Below, piece after piece: positions 26,248-35,210 of a stretch of 64,000 nucleotides of DNA; position 1 is the stretch's first letter; the number at the start of each line of letters is the position of its first letter. Both the position numbers and the translations under genes were made by a program. The notes below the pieces were generated by a model. It had not been told where the DNA came from, made no database searches, and was given only the letters and a program-made list of their open reading frames with translations. This DNA is from Streptacidiphilus rugosus AM-16 (GTDB lineage Bacteria > Actinomycetota > Actinomycetes > Streptomycetales > Streptomycetaceae), in the NCBI RefSeq assembly GCF_000744655.1, contig NZ_JQMJ01000004.1, positions 2,108,001 through 2,172,000 of the forward strand. Reading direction: 5' to 3'.

Positions 26248-27495
26248 ATGCCGAGTGAAGAGACCGACGTCGTCGTCGTCGGCGCGGGCCAGGCGGGCGT
26301 GGCGATGAGCGAACACCTCGGAGCCTGCGGGATCCCGCACATCGTGCTGGAGCGGCACCGCGTCGCGGAACGGTGGCGCTCCGAGCGCTGGGACTCCCTG
26401 GTCGCGAACGGGCCCGCGTGGCACGACCGCTTCCCCGGCATGGAGTTCCCCGACGTCGCCCCGGACGCCTTCGCCTCGAAGGAGCAGGTGGCCGACTACT
26501 TCGCCGCCTACGCCGAGAAGATCGGCGCGCCGGTCCGCTGCGGCGTCGAGGTGACCTCGGTGCGTCGGCACGCGGGCCGGCCCGGCTTCCGGGTCGAGAC
26601 CTCGGCGGGCGCCATCGACGCGCGCTTCGTCGTCGCCGCGACCGGACCGTTCCAGCGCCCCCTGATCCCGCCCGTCGTCCCCGACGGCGCCGTCCCCGTG
26701 CAGATCCACTCCAGCGACTACCGCAATCCCGGCCAACTGCCCGAGGGCGCGGTGCTGGTGGTCGGGGCCGGCTCCTCGGGGGTCCAGATCGCCGACGAGC
26801 TGCGCCGGTCGGGCCGCAGGGTGCTGCTCTCCGTCGGGCCCCACGAGCGTCCACCGCGCCAGTACCGGGGCCGCGACTTCTGCTGGTGGCTCGGCGTGCT
26901 CGGCCTCTGGGACGCGGAGACGCCCCCGCAGGGCGCCGAGCACGTCACCATCGCGGTCAGCGGCGCGCGCGGCGGCCACACCGTGGACTTCCGCACGCTG
27001 GCCGCCGACGGCATCGAACTGCTCGGCCTGACCACCTCGTACCGGAACGGCGTGCTGCGCTTCGCGCCCGACCTCGCCGCCAACATCGCGCTCGGCGACG
27101 CCAAGTACCTCGAACTCCTGCGGGCGGCCGACGCCTACGTCGAGCGCAACGGGCTCGACCTCCCCGAGGAGCCGCAGGCCCACGTGCTCGGCCCGGAGCC
27201 GGCCTGCGTCACCGCACCCCGCCTGGAGCTCGACCTGGCCGAGGCCGGCGTGACCGCGATCGTCTGGGCGACCGGCTTCGCCGCCGACTACGGCTGGCTC
27301 GATGTCGACGCCTTCGACGACAGGGGCCGGCCGAAGCAGCGACGCGGCGTCTCCGCCGAACCCGGCGTCTACTTCCTCGGCCTGCCTTGGCTCTCCCGCC
27401 GTGGATCCAGCTTCATCTGGGGCGTCTGGCACGATGCGCGCCACGTCGCCGACCACATCGCCACCCAGCGCGGCTACCTCGCCCAGGAGGGCTGA
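26248..27495 (+). CDS. FAD-dependent oxidoreductase (flavin monooxygenase-like)
   Basis: 415 residues from ATG 26248, behind CGGAGG. Two dinucleotide-binding motifs: VVVVGAGQAGVAMSEHL at the N-terminus (FAD) and VLVVGAGSSGVQIADEL near residue 170 (NADPH), plus the linkers VVAATGPF and IVWATGF. It resembles CzcO-type flavoproteins and class B monooxygenases, though the full Baeyer-Villiger fingerprint is not obvious. Substrate unknown. Ends 48 bp before the convergent SRPBCC gene. Confidence 0.85.
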   Translation: MPSEETDVVVVGAGQAGVAMSEHLGACGIPHIVLERHRVAERWRSERWDSLVANGPAWHDRFPGMEFPDVAPDAFASKEQVADYFAAYAEKIGAPVRCGVEVTSVRRHAGRPGFRVETSAGAIDARFVVAATGPFQRPLIPPVVPDGAVPVQIHSSDYRNPGQLPEGAVLVVGAGSSGVQIADELRRSGRRVLLSVGPHERPPRQYRGRDFCWWLGVLGLWDAETPPQGAEHVTIAVSGARGGHTVDFRTLAADGIELLGLTTSYRNGVLRFAPDLAANIALGDAKYLELLRAADAYVERNGLDLPEEPQAHVLGPEPACVTAPRLELDLAEAGVTAIVWATGFAADYGWLDVDAFDDRGRPKQRRGVSAEPGVYFLGLPWLSRRGSSFIWGVWHDARHVADHIATQRGYLAQEG

Positions 27496-27542
27496 GCGGC
27501 CGCCCGGCTTCCGGGCTGACCGGCACCCGGCTGCCCACCCCG

Positions 27543-28013
27543 CTACCCGTCGCCGGGCGGGCTGGCGACCCGCCGGGCCAAACGCGCCAGGGCGTGCGCG
27601 TTGGCCCGGCGGACGCCGAGCGGGAAGAGCGCGGCCCGGCCCGGAAGGCGGAAGCCTCCGGTCGCGGCGACCAGGGTGCCCTCCGGCGCCGGCGCCGCCG
27701 CGATGCCGATCATCAGGAACCGGCTCTGCATCCAGCACCAGCCCGGCTCCAACTGCACGTCGAAGCGGGCCCGGAAGCCCAACCGCCCACGGGCGAGAGC
27801 TTCGAGCCCGCCGTCCACCTCGCGCAGCGTGATGTCGCGCATGTCGACCTCGAAGGTGCCGAGTTCACGCTCCAGATCACTGACGATCCCCCAGAGCCGC
27901 TCGAACGGCACCGGGATGACCCGCTCCGCGACCGCCGCGCCGGAGATGCCCGCGGCGAGCACGCGCAGTCGCCGTACCGGATCGAAGTCGGCCACCGGCC
28001 AGTTCGGCGTCAT
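27543..28013 (-). CDS. SRPBCC-like protein translationally coupled to an ECF sigma factor
   Basis: 156 residues from ATG 28013, whose ATG overlaps the sigma factor TGA (ATGA). The pattern AERVIPVPFERLWGIVSDLERELG...MRDITLRE...LEPGWCWMQSRFLMIGIAA fits a START/SRPBCC ligand-binding fold. No membrane helix and no zinc motif, so it is not a usual anti-sigma factor. The overlap suggests it works with the sigma factor, perhaps as a ligand-dependent partner. Confidence 0.7.
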   Translation of the reverse strand: MTPNWPVADFDPVRRLRVLAAGISGAAVAERVIPVPFERLWGIVSDLERELGTFEVDMRDITLREVDGGLEALARGRLGFRARFDVQLEPGWCWMQSRFLMIGIAAAPAPEGTLVAATGGFRLPGRAALFPLGVRRANAHALARLARRVASPPGDG

Positions 28014-28558
28014 ACGCCCCACGCCTTTCTGAAGTTGTCACGGGCCCGGTGCAGCCGGGACTTGACGGTACCCACCGGGAGGGCCAGCAGCTCGGCGGCC
28101 TCGGACTCGTCCAGTCCCTCCACGTCGCGCAGCACGATCACCGCCCGGTGCTCGGGGGACAGCCTGGCCAGCACGTCGGAGACGTCCGTCGCCTGCTCCA
28201 CGTCGCCCCGGCTGGGGATGCCGTCCAGCCGGTCACGCGGATCGACCGGAACGCTGCGCGCCGAACGCTTCGCCAGCCGCACCGACTCGCGGACCGCGAT
28301 GGCCCGGACCCACCCGTGGCAGGCCGCCGGATCCTTGAGCGAACGGAGGTTACGGAACACCGCGATCAGGGTCTCCTGCGTCGCGTCCGGCCCGTCGTCC
28401 AGCGCGATCGGGCCGCAGACCCGGGCCGCGTAGGGGGCGAGCCGGGCCAGGAGAGAGCTCATCGCCACGGTGTCACCACCCTGGGCGCGTCTCACCAGGT
28501 CGGAGAGTTCGTCATCCTTCACGCCTGGAGGAGGAGCCGACCGCCCCGGACGTTCCAT
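28010..28558 (-). CDS. ECF-type RNA polymerase sigma factor
   Basis: 182 residues from ATG 28558, behind GGGGGATG; longer frames upstream run into the tandem repeat. Region 2: DLVRRAQGGDTVAMSSLLARL...DATQETLIAVFRNL. Region 4: LARLSPEHRAVIVLRDVEGL...LALPVGTVKSRLHRAR. Directs polymerase to a stress- or ligand-controlled regulon. No anti-sigma gene adjacent; the only coupled gene is the SRPBCC protein. A 17-bp tandem repeat occupies its upstream region. Confidence 0.9.
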   Translation of the reverse strand: MERPGRSAPPPGVKDDELSDLVRRAQGGDTVAMSSLLARLAPYAARVCGPIALDDGPDATQETLIAVFRNLRSLKDPAACHGWVRAIAVRESVRLAKRSARSVPVDPRDRLDGIPSRGDVEQATDVSDVLARLSPEHRAVIVLRDVEGLDESEAAELLALPVGTVKSRLHRARDNFRKAWGV

Positions 28559-28581
28559 CGCATCCCCCACGTGTTCTCCGC

Positions 28582-28667
28582 CCCCGGACTCTTCTACGCC
28601 CCGGACTCTTCTCCGTCCTGGACTGTTCTCCGCCCCGGACTCTTCTCCGCCCCCGATCCCTTCTCTG
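28582..28667. repeat. 17-bp tandem repeat, five units
   Basis: Unit CCCCGGACTCTTCTCCG. Copies at 28582, 28599, 28616 (three changes), 28633, and a degenerate 18-bp copy at 28650. It starts 24 bp upstream of the sigma factor ATG and fills the space towards the divergent DUF3995 gene. The spacing of 17 bp is not a helical turn multiple, so I do not claim an operator array. Confidence 0.85.
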
Positions 28668-28786
28668 CCCGGCTTTCCCGGCGGTCGACGGAACGTCCGC
28701 CCGAAACTCCGCCTCTTCCTGGCGGACAACAGCGCGCGCTCACAGCCGAGGCGGCGCGCGCCCGACCGGGACTGACGGAGGATCCG

Positions 28787-29290
28787 ATGAGGACACGCAC
28801 CAAGGCGCTGACCGTGGCCACCGTACTGACGGTGGACGCCGCCATCCACCTGTACTGGGCGACGGGGGCCATCTGGCCCGCCCACTCGCTCGACTCCCTG
28901 TCCCACGCGGTGCTCAACGCCCACGTGCGCTGGGACCCGCCGGTGCTGCTGCCGATCGCCGGGATGCTGGTGACCGGATCGGCCCTGCTGCTCGCCAGGG
29001 CGCGGAGGCGCGGCGGCCGCGTCGCGGCGCTGGGCAGCCTTGCGGTGGCCTGCGGACTGGGTCTGCGCGGAGCGGCCGGGATCGTGTGGATCACCGGTCT
29101 GGGAAGCGACCCGCAGACCCCCTTCTACTGGCTGAACCTGCTCGCCTACACCCCCGCCTGTCTCGTCCTCGCGCCGATGGCGTTCTCGGTCGCGACCGGT
29201 CGTCGGGCCGCCGGGGTCGGCCGGTTCAGGACGCTCCGGCACGCGTCGGCCCGGCGGGGCGGCGGGACCGCCGCCCCGGCGGCAGACTGA
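28787..29290 (+). CDS. DUF3995-like four-helix membrane protein
   Basis: 167 residues from ATG 28787, behind ACGGAGGA. Four hydrophobic segments (ALTVATVLTVDAAIHLYWATG, VLLPIAGMLVTGSALLLA, VAALGSLAVACGLGLRGAAGIVW, NLLAYTPACLVLAPMAFSVA) with HLYWATG near the N-terminus, typical of DUF3995. Function unknown. It ends 4 bp before the glycosylase gene and is probably co-transcribed. Confidence 0.82.
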   Translation: MRTRTKALTVATVLTVDAAIHLYWATGAIWPAHSLDSLSHAVLNAHVRWDPPVLLPIAGMLVTGSALLLARARRRGGRVAALGSLAVACGLGLRGAAGIVWITGLGSDPQTPFYWLNLLAYTPACLVLAPMAFSVATGRRAAGVGRFRTLRHASARRGGGTAAPAAD

Positions 29291-29294
29291 AGGC

Positions 29295-30173
29295 ATGCCC
29301 GAGCTGCCGGAGGTCGAGTCACTGACCCGCTTCCTGGCCGACCATCTCGTCGGCCGGACCGTCGAGCGCGTGTACCCGGTCGCGGTGCACGCGCTGAAGA
29401 CCTACGACCCGCCCGTCACGGCGCTCGAAGGCCTGATCTTCGACGGCGCGGGACGGCACGGCAAGTTCCTCGACCTGCGGGCCGGCGAGCTGCATCTGGT
29501 CGTCCACCTGGCCCGGGCCGGCTGGGTCAGGTGGAGCGAGTCGATGTCCACCGATGCACCGCGCCCGGGCAAGGGACCGCTCGCGCTGCGGCTGCGGCTC
29601 ACCGACCCGCCCGAGGGCGGCCCCGGTGCCGGCTTCGACATCACCGAGGCGGGCACCCAGAAACACCTCGCCGTCTACGTGGTCCGCAACCCCCAGGACG
29701 TCCCCGGCATCGCCAGACTCGGCCCCGACCCACTGTCCCCCGACTTCACCCTGGAGTCCTTCACCGCCCTGCTCGCAGCCGAGCGCCGACAGATCAAGGG
29801 CGTGCTGCGGGACCAGAGCGTCCTGGCCGGCATCGGCAACGCCTACTCCGACGAGATCCTGCACGCCGCCCGGATGTCCCCGTTCAAGCTTGCCGCCAAC
29901 CTCTCGGAGGAGGAGGTCACCGCGCTCCACCAGGTCATCGGCACCACGTTGACCGAGGCGGTGCAGCGCGCCGAAGGACTGCCGCTGCGCGACCTGAAGG
30001 CCGAGAAGAAGAGCGGGCTGCGCGTCCACGGCCGCACCGGCGAACCGTGCCCGGTCTGCGGCGACACCATCCGCGAGGTCTCCTTCGCGGACTCGTCGCT
30101 GCAGTACTGCCCGACCTGCCAGACCGGCGGCAAGCCGCTCGCCGACCGCCGCCTCTCCCGCCTGCTCAAGTAG
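29295..30173 (+). CDS. formamidopyrimidine/endonuclease VIII-type DNA glycosylase
   Basis: 292 residues. The mature N-terminus PELPEVE supplies the catalytic Pro and Glu; the conserved Lys is in GRHGKFLDL. The helix-two-turn-helix is IKGVLRDQSVLAGIGNAYSDEIL and the C-terminal zinc finger is CPVCG...CPTCQ. It removes oxidised bases and nicks the strand by beta/delta elimination. I cannot separate Fpg from Nei by eye. Confidence 0.93.
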   Translation: MPELPEVESLTRFLADHLVGRTVERVYPVAVHALKTYDPPVTALEGLIFDGAGRHGKFLDLRAGELHLVVHLARAGWVRWSESMSTDAPRPGKGPLALRLRLTDPPEGGPGAGFDITEAGTQKHLAVYVVRNPQDVPGIARLGPDPLSPDFTLESFTALLAAERRQIKGVLRDQSVLAGIGNAYSDEILHAARMSPFKLAANLSEEEVTALHQVIGTTLTEAVQRAEGLPLRDLKAEKKSGLRVHGRTGEPCPVCGDTIREVSFADSSLQYCPTCQTGGKPLADRRLSRLLK

Positions 30174-30246
30174 CCACGGGCCGACCGGGGCCGGTCCCCC
30201 GGCGCCAGACGTCAGGCCTCAGGCGTTGTACAGCAGACATCGGCCA

Positions 30247-30858
30247 TCAACCGCACCAGAAGAGCACAGGGTGGCAGGTCGAGGTCGCCGTCGGCTTGGC
30301 CGACGGCGAGGTCCCGCCGCCCGTGCTTCCCCCTGCGGTGCCGGTGCCACCGGTCGCGCTGCTCGGCCTGGCCGTGCTCCCGCCACCCGTGCTCGACCCG
30401 GTGCCCGACCTGGACGTGGCCGCGCCCGAAGCCGACGGCGAGGCCGACGCCGACCGCGACTTGGTCGGATGCGCCCGGTGCGTGGGAACGCTGTTCACCG
30501 GCGCGCTCGTCTCCGGCGTCGGCGCGGCACTGCTCTGCGCCGTCGAGCCGAACCCGTCCGCCGCGCTCCCGCTCCCTGTCGGCGCACCCACGGACGCGGG
30601 CGTGCTGACCGCCACCGCGATCCCTGCGGCGGCGAGTACCGCCGTGCTCAGCCCGCCCACGAGCAGCCCCCGTCCCCGACCGCGCGCCTTCCGCCGCCGG
30701 TTCGCGGCTCGGCGGGGGCCCGGCTGTTCGTAGGCGTACTCGACCGTCCGCGCGGGCACCTCCGGCGCCGACTGCGGCAGCTCCGCTGCCTGCGCCCCGC
30801 AACCGGGGCAGCACAGCGCGCCGTTGAGATGGCGTCGGCAGGTGTGGCAGTAGTTCAT
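30247..30858 (-). CDS. zinc-ribbon, single-helix protein with Ser/Thr-rich tail (SCO2400-like)
   Basis: 203 residues from ATG 30858, behind GGAAG. N-terminal zinc ribbon MNYCHTCRRHLNGALCCPGCGA, a basic stretch RRAANRRRKARGRGRG, one membrane helix LLVGGLSTAVLAAAGIAVAVS, then about 100 residues rich in Ser, Thr and Gly ending TCHPVLFWCG. This resembles a Streptomyces family I remember as SCO2400-like. The ribbon should be cytoplasmic and the tail outside. Function unknown. Confidence 0.75.
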   Translation of the reverse strand: MNYCHTCRRHLNGALCCPGCGAQAAELPQSAPEVPARTVEYAYEQPGPRRAANRRRKARGRGRGLLVGGLSTAVLAAAGIAVAVSTPASVGAPTGSGSAADGFGSTAQSSAAPTPETSAPVNSVPTHRAHPTKSRSASASPSASGAATSRSGTGSSTGGGSTARPSSATGGTGTAGGSTGGGTSPSAKPTATSTCHPVLFWCG

Positions 30859-31099
30859 CGCGTCTTCCGGGCCTGTCGTACGGGTGAGCGCTCGATCGGT
30901 TGATCGGGTGTTTGGGTGATCGGCCGATCTGTTGACCGGCACCTGGCGAGCCTAGGAGTGCAGCTGCGTCGGGCGACAGGTGAACGAGGTGAGGCTTATG
31001 GGGAGAAGTGGTGGATCTTCGCGCCCGCGCTGTCGCCCGTGGCGGTGCGACCGATATGGGCGGCTTCGACCAGGGGCAACTTCGACGCCCCCCACTTTG

Positions 31100-31116
31100 C
31101 TGACACTCGATGTCAG
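31100..31116. promoter_or_regulatory. inverted repeat before the MFS exporter
   Basis: CTGACA-CTCGA-TGTCAG, 24 bp upstream of the MFS ATG. TACTCT at 31128-31133 could be a -10 box seven bases before the ATG, which would make the mRNA nearly leaderless. The repeat would then overlap the -35 region and act as an operator. No regulator gene is adjacent. Confidence 0.5.
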
Positions 31117-31140
31117 TGAACCGTTCGTACTCTCTCCCCC

Positions 31141-32400
31141 ATGACCACCACCTCACGGCTGCTCGTCGTCGCCGCGTTCACGACCGCGCTCGGCAACAAT
31201 GTCCAACTCATCGCCGGCGCCCTGCTGATGATCCGCCAACAGCACACGATGACGGCGGTGGGGTGGCTCTTCATCGCGGTGGCCCTGCCCCAGGCGCTGC
31301 TGTCACCCTTCTTCGGCCGCCTCGCGGACCGCTTCGACCGACGTCGTCTGTGGATCGCCTGCGACACCGGCAGCGCGGCGCTGGCCCTCGCCCTGCCCGG
31401 CTGGCTCGCCCTCGGCGGTTCCACCGCGGCCGGCGTCTACGGCGCGAACTTCGCGCTCGCGCTGGTCGCCGCGCTCTTCTTCCCCGTCTCCGCGGCCCTG
31501 ATCAAGGAGCGGATCGCCGAGCCCGGCCTGCGTCGCTTCAACGCGGGCTACGAGATGGCGACCCAGGCGGGGATGCTGCTCTCCGCGACGGTCGGCGGAC
31601 TCGCCGTCCAGACGCTGGGCGCCGAGCCCCTGCTCGTCTTCAACGCGCTGACCTTCGTGGTCTCTGCCCTCTGCGTCACCGCGATCCGCGCCGGACGCGC
31701 CCATGCCCCCGCCCCCGCTCCCGCGGCGGCTCTTCCCGTGGGCGTGGCCGTGGCCGGGACCGTGGCCGGGACCGCGACTGTGCGCACACCGCTGCGCGTC
31801 ATCGTCCTCTACGCCCAGGGCAGCGTCGTCGTCACCGTCTTCAACGCGCTGCTGCCGACCTTCGTCCTCGCCGAACTGCATCGCGGTGCGGGCACCTTCG
31901 GCGCGATCGACGCGCTGGGCAGCCTCGGGTTCCTCTTCGCGGCGGCGGCGTACCGGACAGTGGCCCGCCGGCATCCGGATCTGCGGATCGCGCTGGCCGG
32001 GTTCCTGGCCTGCAATGTGCTCATGGTCATGCAGGGACTGTTCGGCGTACTCGGCCTGGCACTGCTGGTCCCCCTGGGGGCCTTCGTCTTCGGCCAGGCC
32101 CGCATCGCGTCCCGCAACCTGCTGATGACCTCCGTGGACGCGGCGAACGTCGGCCGCGCCTTCGGCCTCGCGAACGGGGGCGGGCTGGCCGCCACCATCG
32201 TCGCCATGCTGGCGGTCTCGACCGTCACCGACCACAGCGACGCCCGCTTCGGCTTCGCCGCGACGGCCGCGATCGGCGCGGTCTCGACGCTCTCCGCCGC
32301 GGCGCTGCGCCGTCGGCAGCCGCGGGAGCTGCTGCCGACGGGGCCTCTCGCGGATTCTCCTGCGGTGCAGACGCTCAGTCAGCCGACGAGTGGGCACTGA
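31141..32400 (+). CDS. MFS transporter
   Basis: 419 residues, about 12 membrane helices. Motif A-like loop GRLADRFDRRRLW between helices 2 and 3, with a long Ala/Pro/Val linker in the middle (residues 180-205). No ribosome site, consistent with a leaderless message. Probably an exporter of the DHA1/Bcr-like kind; substrate unknown. Its end overlaps the convergent small gene by 26 bp. Confidence 0.85.
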   Translation: MTTTSRLLVVAAFTTALGNNVQLIAGALLMIRQQHTMTAVGWLFIAVALPQALLSPFFGRLADRFDRRRLWIACDTGSAALALALPGWLALGGSTAAGVYGANFALALVAALFFPVSAALIKERIAEPGLRRFNAGYEMATQAGMLLSATVGGLAVQTLGAEPLLVFNALTFVVSALCVTAIRAGRAHAPAPAPAAALPVGVAVAGTVAGTATVRTPLRVIVLYAQGSVVVTVFNALLPTFVLAELHRGAGTFGAIDALGSLGFLFAAAAYRTVARRHPDLRIALAGFLACNVLMVMQGLFGVLGLALLVPLGAFVFGQARIASRNLLMTSVDAANVGRAFGLANGGGLAATIVAMLAVSTVTDHSDARFGFAATAAIGAVSTLSAAALRRRQPRELLPTGPLADSPAVQTLSQPTSGH

Positions 32401-32665
32401 CGAACGCGTCGCCCAGCACCTCGTGCGCCGCCTTGAGGTGGTCCAGATCCACCTCGCCGTACTCGGCGGCGTGACCGTCCAGGGCCTGAAGGATCCGCTC
32501 GACGGGCTCGTGCGTTCCACCGAGGCGCTGCTCGGCGTAGGCGGCTATGCCGAGCTTGAGAAAGAGCTTGGCCGCGTGACGGTGCTCGGCGTATTCGCTC
32601 GCGGCGTCCCCGGCGGCCTCCACACCGTTCTCGACGATCTCGACTGCGCGCTCGATGAAGCTCAT
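32375..32665 (-). CDS. small helical protein, unknown function
   Basis: 96 residues from ATG 32665, with a good site GGGAGTGGAG. All helical and acidic (MSFIERAVEIVENGVEAAGD...), no membrane segment, no cysteines. It is divergent from the secretion-like cassette at 32897 and might share its promoter region (32666-32896). Family not recognised. Confidence 0.7.
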   Translation of the reverse strand: MSFIERAVEIVENGVEAAGDAASEYAEHRHAAKLFLKLGIAAYAEQRLGGTHEPVERILQALDGHAAEYGEVDLDHLKAAHEVLGDAFVSAHSSAD

Positions 32666-32896
32666 TGCTCCACTCCCTGGGGCGAAAACCTGCTGGTGAA
32701 AGTGCGCAAAGTACGCGGCGCAAACGATAGGACAGCGCGTGATCATCGCGCACCCGAGCGCAGATCACGGTTTGGTGCGCGGTCACACGCGCGGTCACCG
32801 ACAGCCACGAATGAGTGATGGCGCGGCTACTTTCCGTCACGTAGTGTGCTTGGATACTGCCCGACCAGCTCAGTCGAGACGGGGGTGCGCGCCACC

Positions 32897-33226
32897 ATGC
32901 CTGGAGCCGGATACAGCGTCAACATCGATGCACTGCAGTCAACGGTCCGCCAACTGCGCTGCCTCGCAGACAGCTTGGACACCCCGCGGGCGAGCGCCCG
33001 CTACGACACGGCGATCCCGACGGGGATACTCGGTCGCGGCTTCGCCGGCGCGGCGGCCCTGTCCGACAAGCACGACGAGATGCGGGACTGGCTGGAGTCG
33101 ACGATCGGGGAGCTCCAGGGCTTCATCGAGCGCTACGGCAGCCAGACCAAGCAGGCCGCGGAGGCGTACACGGAGCAGGAACTGCGGACCCGCCAGGACC
33201 TGTTCTCCTCGGCCGGCGGCGCGTGA
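32897..33226 (+). CDS. WXG100-like small helical protein
   Basis: 109 residues from ATG 32897; ATG 32846 has no better site. Two long helices joined near GILGRGFAGAAALSDKHDEM; the second part (RDWLESTIGELQGFIERYG...QAAEAYTEQE) resembles ESX/WXG100 secretion partners but lacks a strict WXG. The next gene starts inside its stop codon (GTGA), so the two are probably made as a pair. With the mycosin downstream, a type VII secretion substrate is the best guess. Confidence 0.7.
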   Translation: MPGAGYSVNIDALQSTVRQLRCLADSLDTPRASARYDTAIPTGILGRGFAGAAALSDKHDEMRDWLESTIGELQGFIERYGSQTKQAAEAYTEQELRTRQDLFSSAGGA

Positions 33227-34473
33227 GCAGCGGCCACGGCCCGTTCGCCGGGACGCCGCTGGGCGCCCTGCGGGCGATGATCGCCGACGCCAACGCGGGC
33301 GGGCTCGACGCGGTGGCGTCGAGGTGGTCCGCGATCCACGACGCGCTCCGCCAGGCGCAGGACGACCTCCTCCACCACACCCTCGCCGCCACGGACCACT
33401 GGACCGGCTCCGCCGCCGACGCCTTCACCTCCCGCGCCGACGAACTCCACCGCTCCCTCGGCAACGGCGCGGCCTACGCCTTCAACGCCTCCTCCGGCGT
33501 CTCCTGTGCCGCGGACGCCCTCCGCACCGCCCAATCCACGATGCCCCCCGACCCCGACCCCCTCGAACAAGCCGCTACCTGCGCCGCAACGGGCACCTGC
33601 GGCGAACCGTCACCCCTGATGCTGCAGCGCCAACGGGAGGCGGCGGCGGTAATGGACCGCCTGGAGGAGCGATACCGCGCGGCGGGCGAGATGATCGGCC
33701 GTCCAGTGGAATATCGGGCGGACACAGACCGTGGGGTCTTCCCACCTCCCCCTCAGTCTCAGCAGCGACCAGCCTCTAAACTCAGCTCAGCGCCCGTCCA
33801 CGCCAGCAGCAGGATTGGCAAGCAAACGACCCCGGGCGAAAATCACGGCGGGGCGAGCATGGCTAGCGCGAGTCGCATGGGAAATGAACCGAGGAGCGGC
33901 ACCAATGAGCGCCCGCCATCGGGAACGAGCGGCATTGGGGCGGTCGCCGCACTCGAAGGAGAAAAGGATCTCGCCCAACCAATTTCATTCCGCGAGCCCT
34001 CCGGGGATCTGAAGTTTCCGCCGAGCGCGAATGCGTCGAATCAATTTGCTTCATTCGCGCCGCCGCCCGCAGTGCCCGCCAATCCCAACGCGGACTCACG
34101 GGCCACCAACCCTGAAGTTTATAATCCCTCATACGAGCGCACCAGCACCCCGAACAGAAAAGACACCCCGAAACTCCCGGGAAACCTAGAGATTACGGGA
34201 CGCCGCTCCCTCGATACTCATCAGGCCGAGGTTCAATTGGAGACCCCCGAAAGCATGAGCAATGAAATAATCCCCTCCAACTGGTCAACGGCGCATGGCT
34301 CAGGAGCATCCGACACTCCAACTCCCGCAACCATTGGGGGAACCCCGGTTCCTGCTCCAGCAGCAACCATGGGTTCGCTACGGCGCCGACGTCGCCCTCG
34401 ACCTAACTGGCTAGCGGAATCCGAAGAAACCTGGATTCCGACTTCCGCCTGCAACCCCGCCGTCATTGAATAG
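33223..34473 (+). CDS. large WXG-type secretion substrate-like protein with disordered C-terminus
   Basis: 416 residues from GTG 33223. Residues 1-110 are helical with WTGSAADAFTSRADELH, a WXG motif as in ESX/PPE-like substrates. Residues 185-416 are Pro/Ser/Asn-rich, of low complexity, without cysteines until the end. Codon use changes sharply near 33770: the first half is typical high-GC3, the second half uses many A/T-ending codons. Most likely a secreted or surface protein. Confidence 0.7.
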   Translation: MSSGHGPFAGTPLGALRAMIADANAGGLDAVASRWSAIHDALRQAQDDLLHHTLAATDHWTGSAADAFTSRADELHRSLGNGAAYAFNASSGVSCAADALRTAQSTMPPDPDPLEQAATCAATGTCGEPSPLMLQRQREAAAVMDRLEERYRAAGEMIGRPVEYRADTDRGVFPPPPQSQQRPASKLSSAPVHASSRIGKQTTPGENHGGASMASASRMGNEPRSGTNERPPSGTSGIGAVAALEGEKDLAQPISFREPSGDLKFPPSANASNQFASFAPPPAVPANPNADSRATNPEVYNPSYERTSTPNRKDTPKLPGNLEITGRRSLDTHQAEVQLETPESMSNEIIPSNWSTAHGSGASDTPTPATIGGTPVPAPAATMGSLRRRRRPRPNWLAESEETWIPTSACNPAVIE

Positions 34474-35210
34474 GAATCGATCAAACTGGGAACTCTCTTG
34501 AACATCAGGCGGCAAGCATTCAAGGTAGCCCTCCCCTGTTCAATCATCATCGCCATCGCAGGATCCGACCCCGTGATGGCAGACTCCGTACGGGATGCAC
34601 AGTGGCCACTAAGAGTATTCAACGCCCAAAACAGGGTCTGGCCCCACTCAAACGGCCAGGGAGTTTTGGTGGCTGTCATCGATAGCGGCATCCGATCTTC
34701 TCATGTCGACCTATTCGGAAAGGTCGCCAACGGATTCGATTACATGACAAACGACTCAGAGCCCAAGGACCATGACAAATACGGTCACGGAACTGGCATG
34801 GCCAGTCTCATCTGCGGACACGGCCACGGCGACAAGCACAGCGATGGGATCCTTGGCCTATCGCCCGGTGTGCAAATCCTGCCCATTGCCATCGACATCG
34901 GCACTACTGCCGACAGCAAAGAAGCCCGCGCAATCAGATATGCTGTTGACCATGACGCAAAGGTGATCAACATGTCCTTTGCTGGCCCGGCATCAGTCGA
35001 AGGAGATGCGGATGCAATTTCCTATGCGCGTACTCACGACGTTGTATTGGTTGCCAGTGCCGGAAATAGAGGATCAGATCGCCTGGAATGGCCGGCCGCA
35101 TACCCTGGAGTCGTATCCGTAGGCGCAGTCGACGCCGACGGGCAAGTGTGGCCCCAATCCAACTACGGACCGCAGCTCACTCTGACTGCCCCCGGCGTCA
35201 ACATCGTGGC
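33780..35210. other. low-GC block inside the secretion cassette
   Basis: From about 33780 to 35210 the base composition falls to roughly 50-60% GC by eye, against more than 70% on both sides. The block covers the C-terminal half of the WXG-type protein and the first two thirds of the mycosin gene. Both boundaries lie inside genes. No insertion-sequence ends or integrase are visible. This suggests a recombined allele. Confidence 0.75.
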
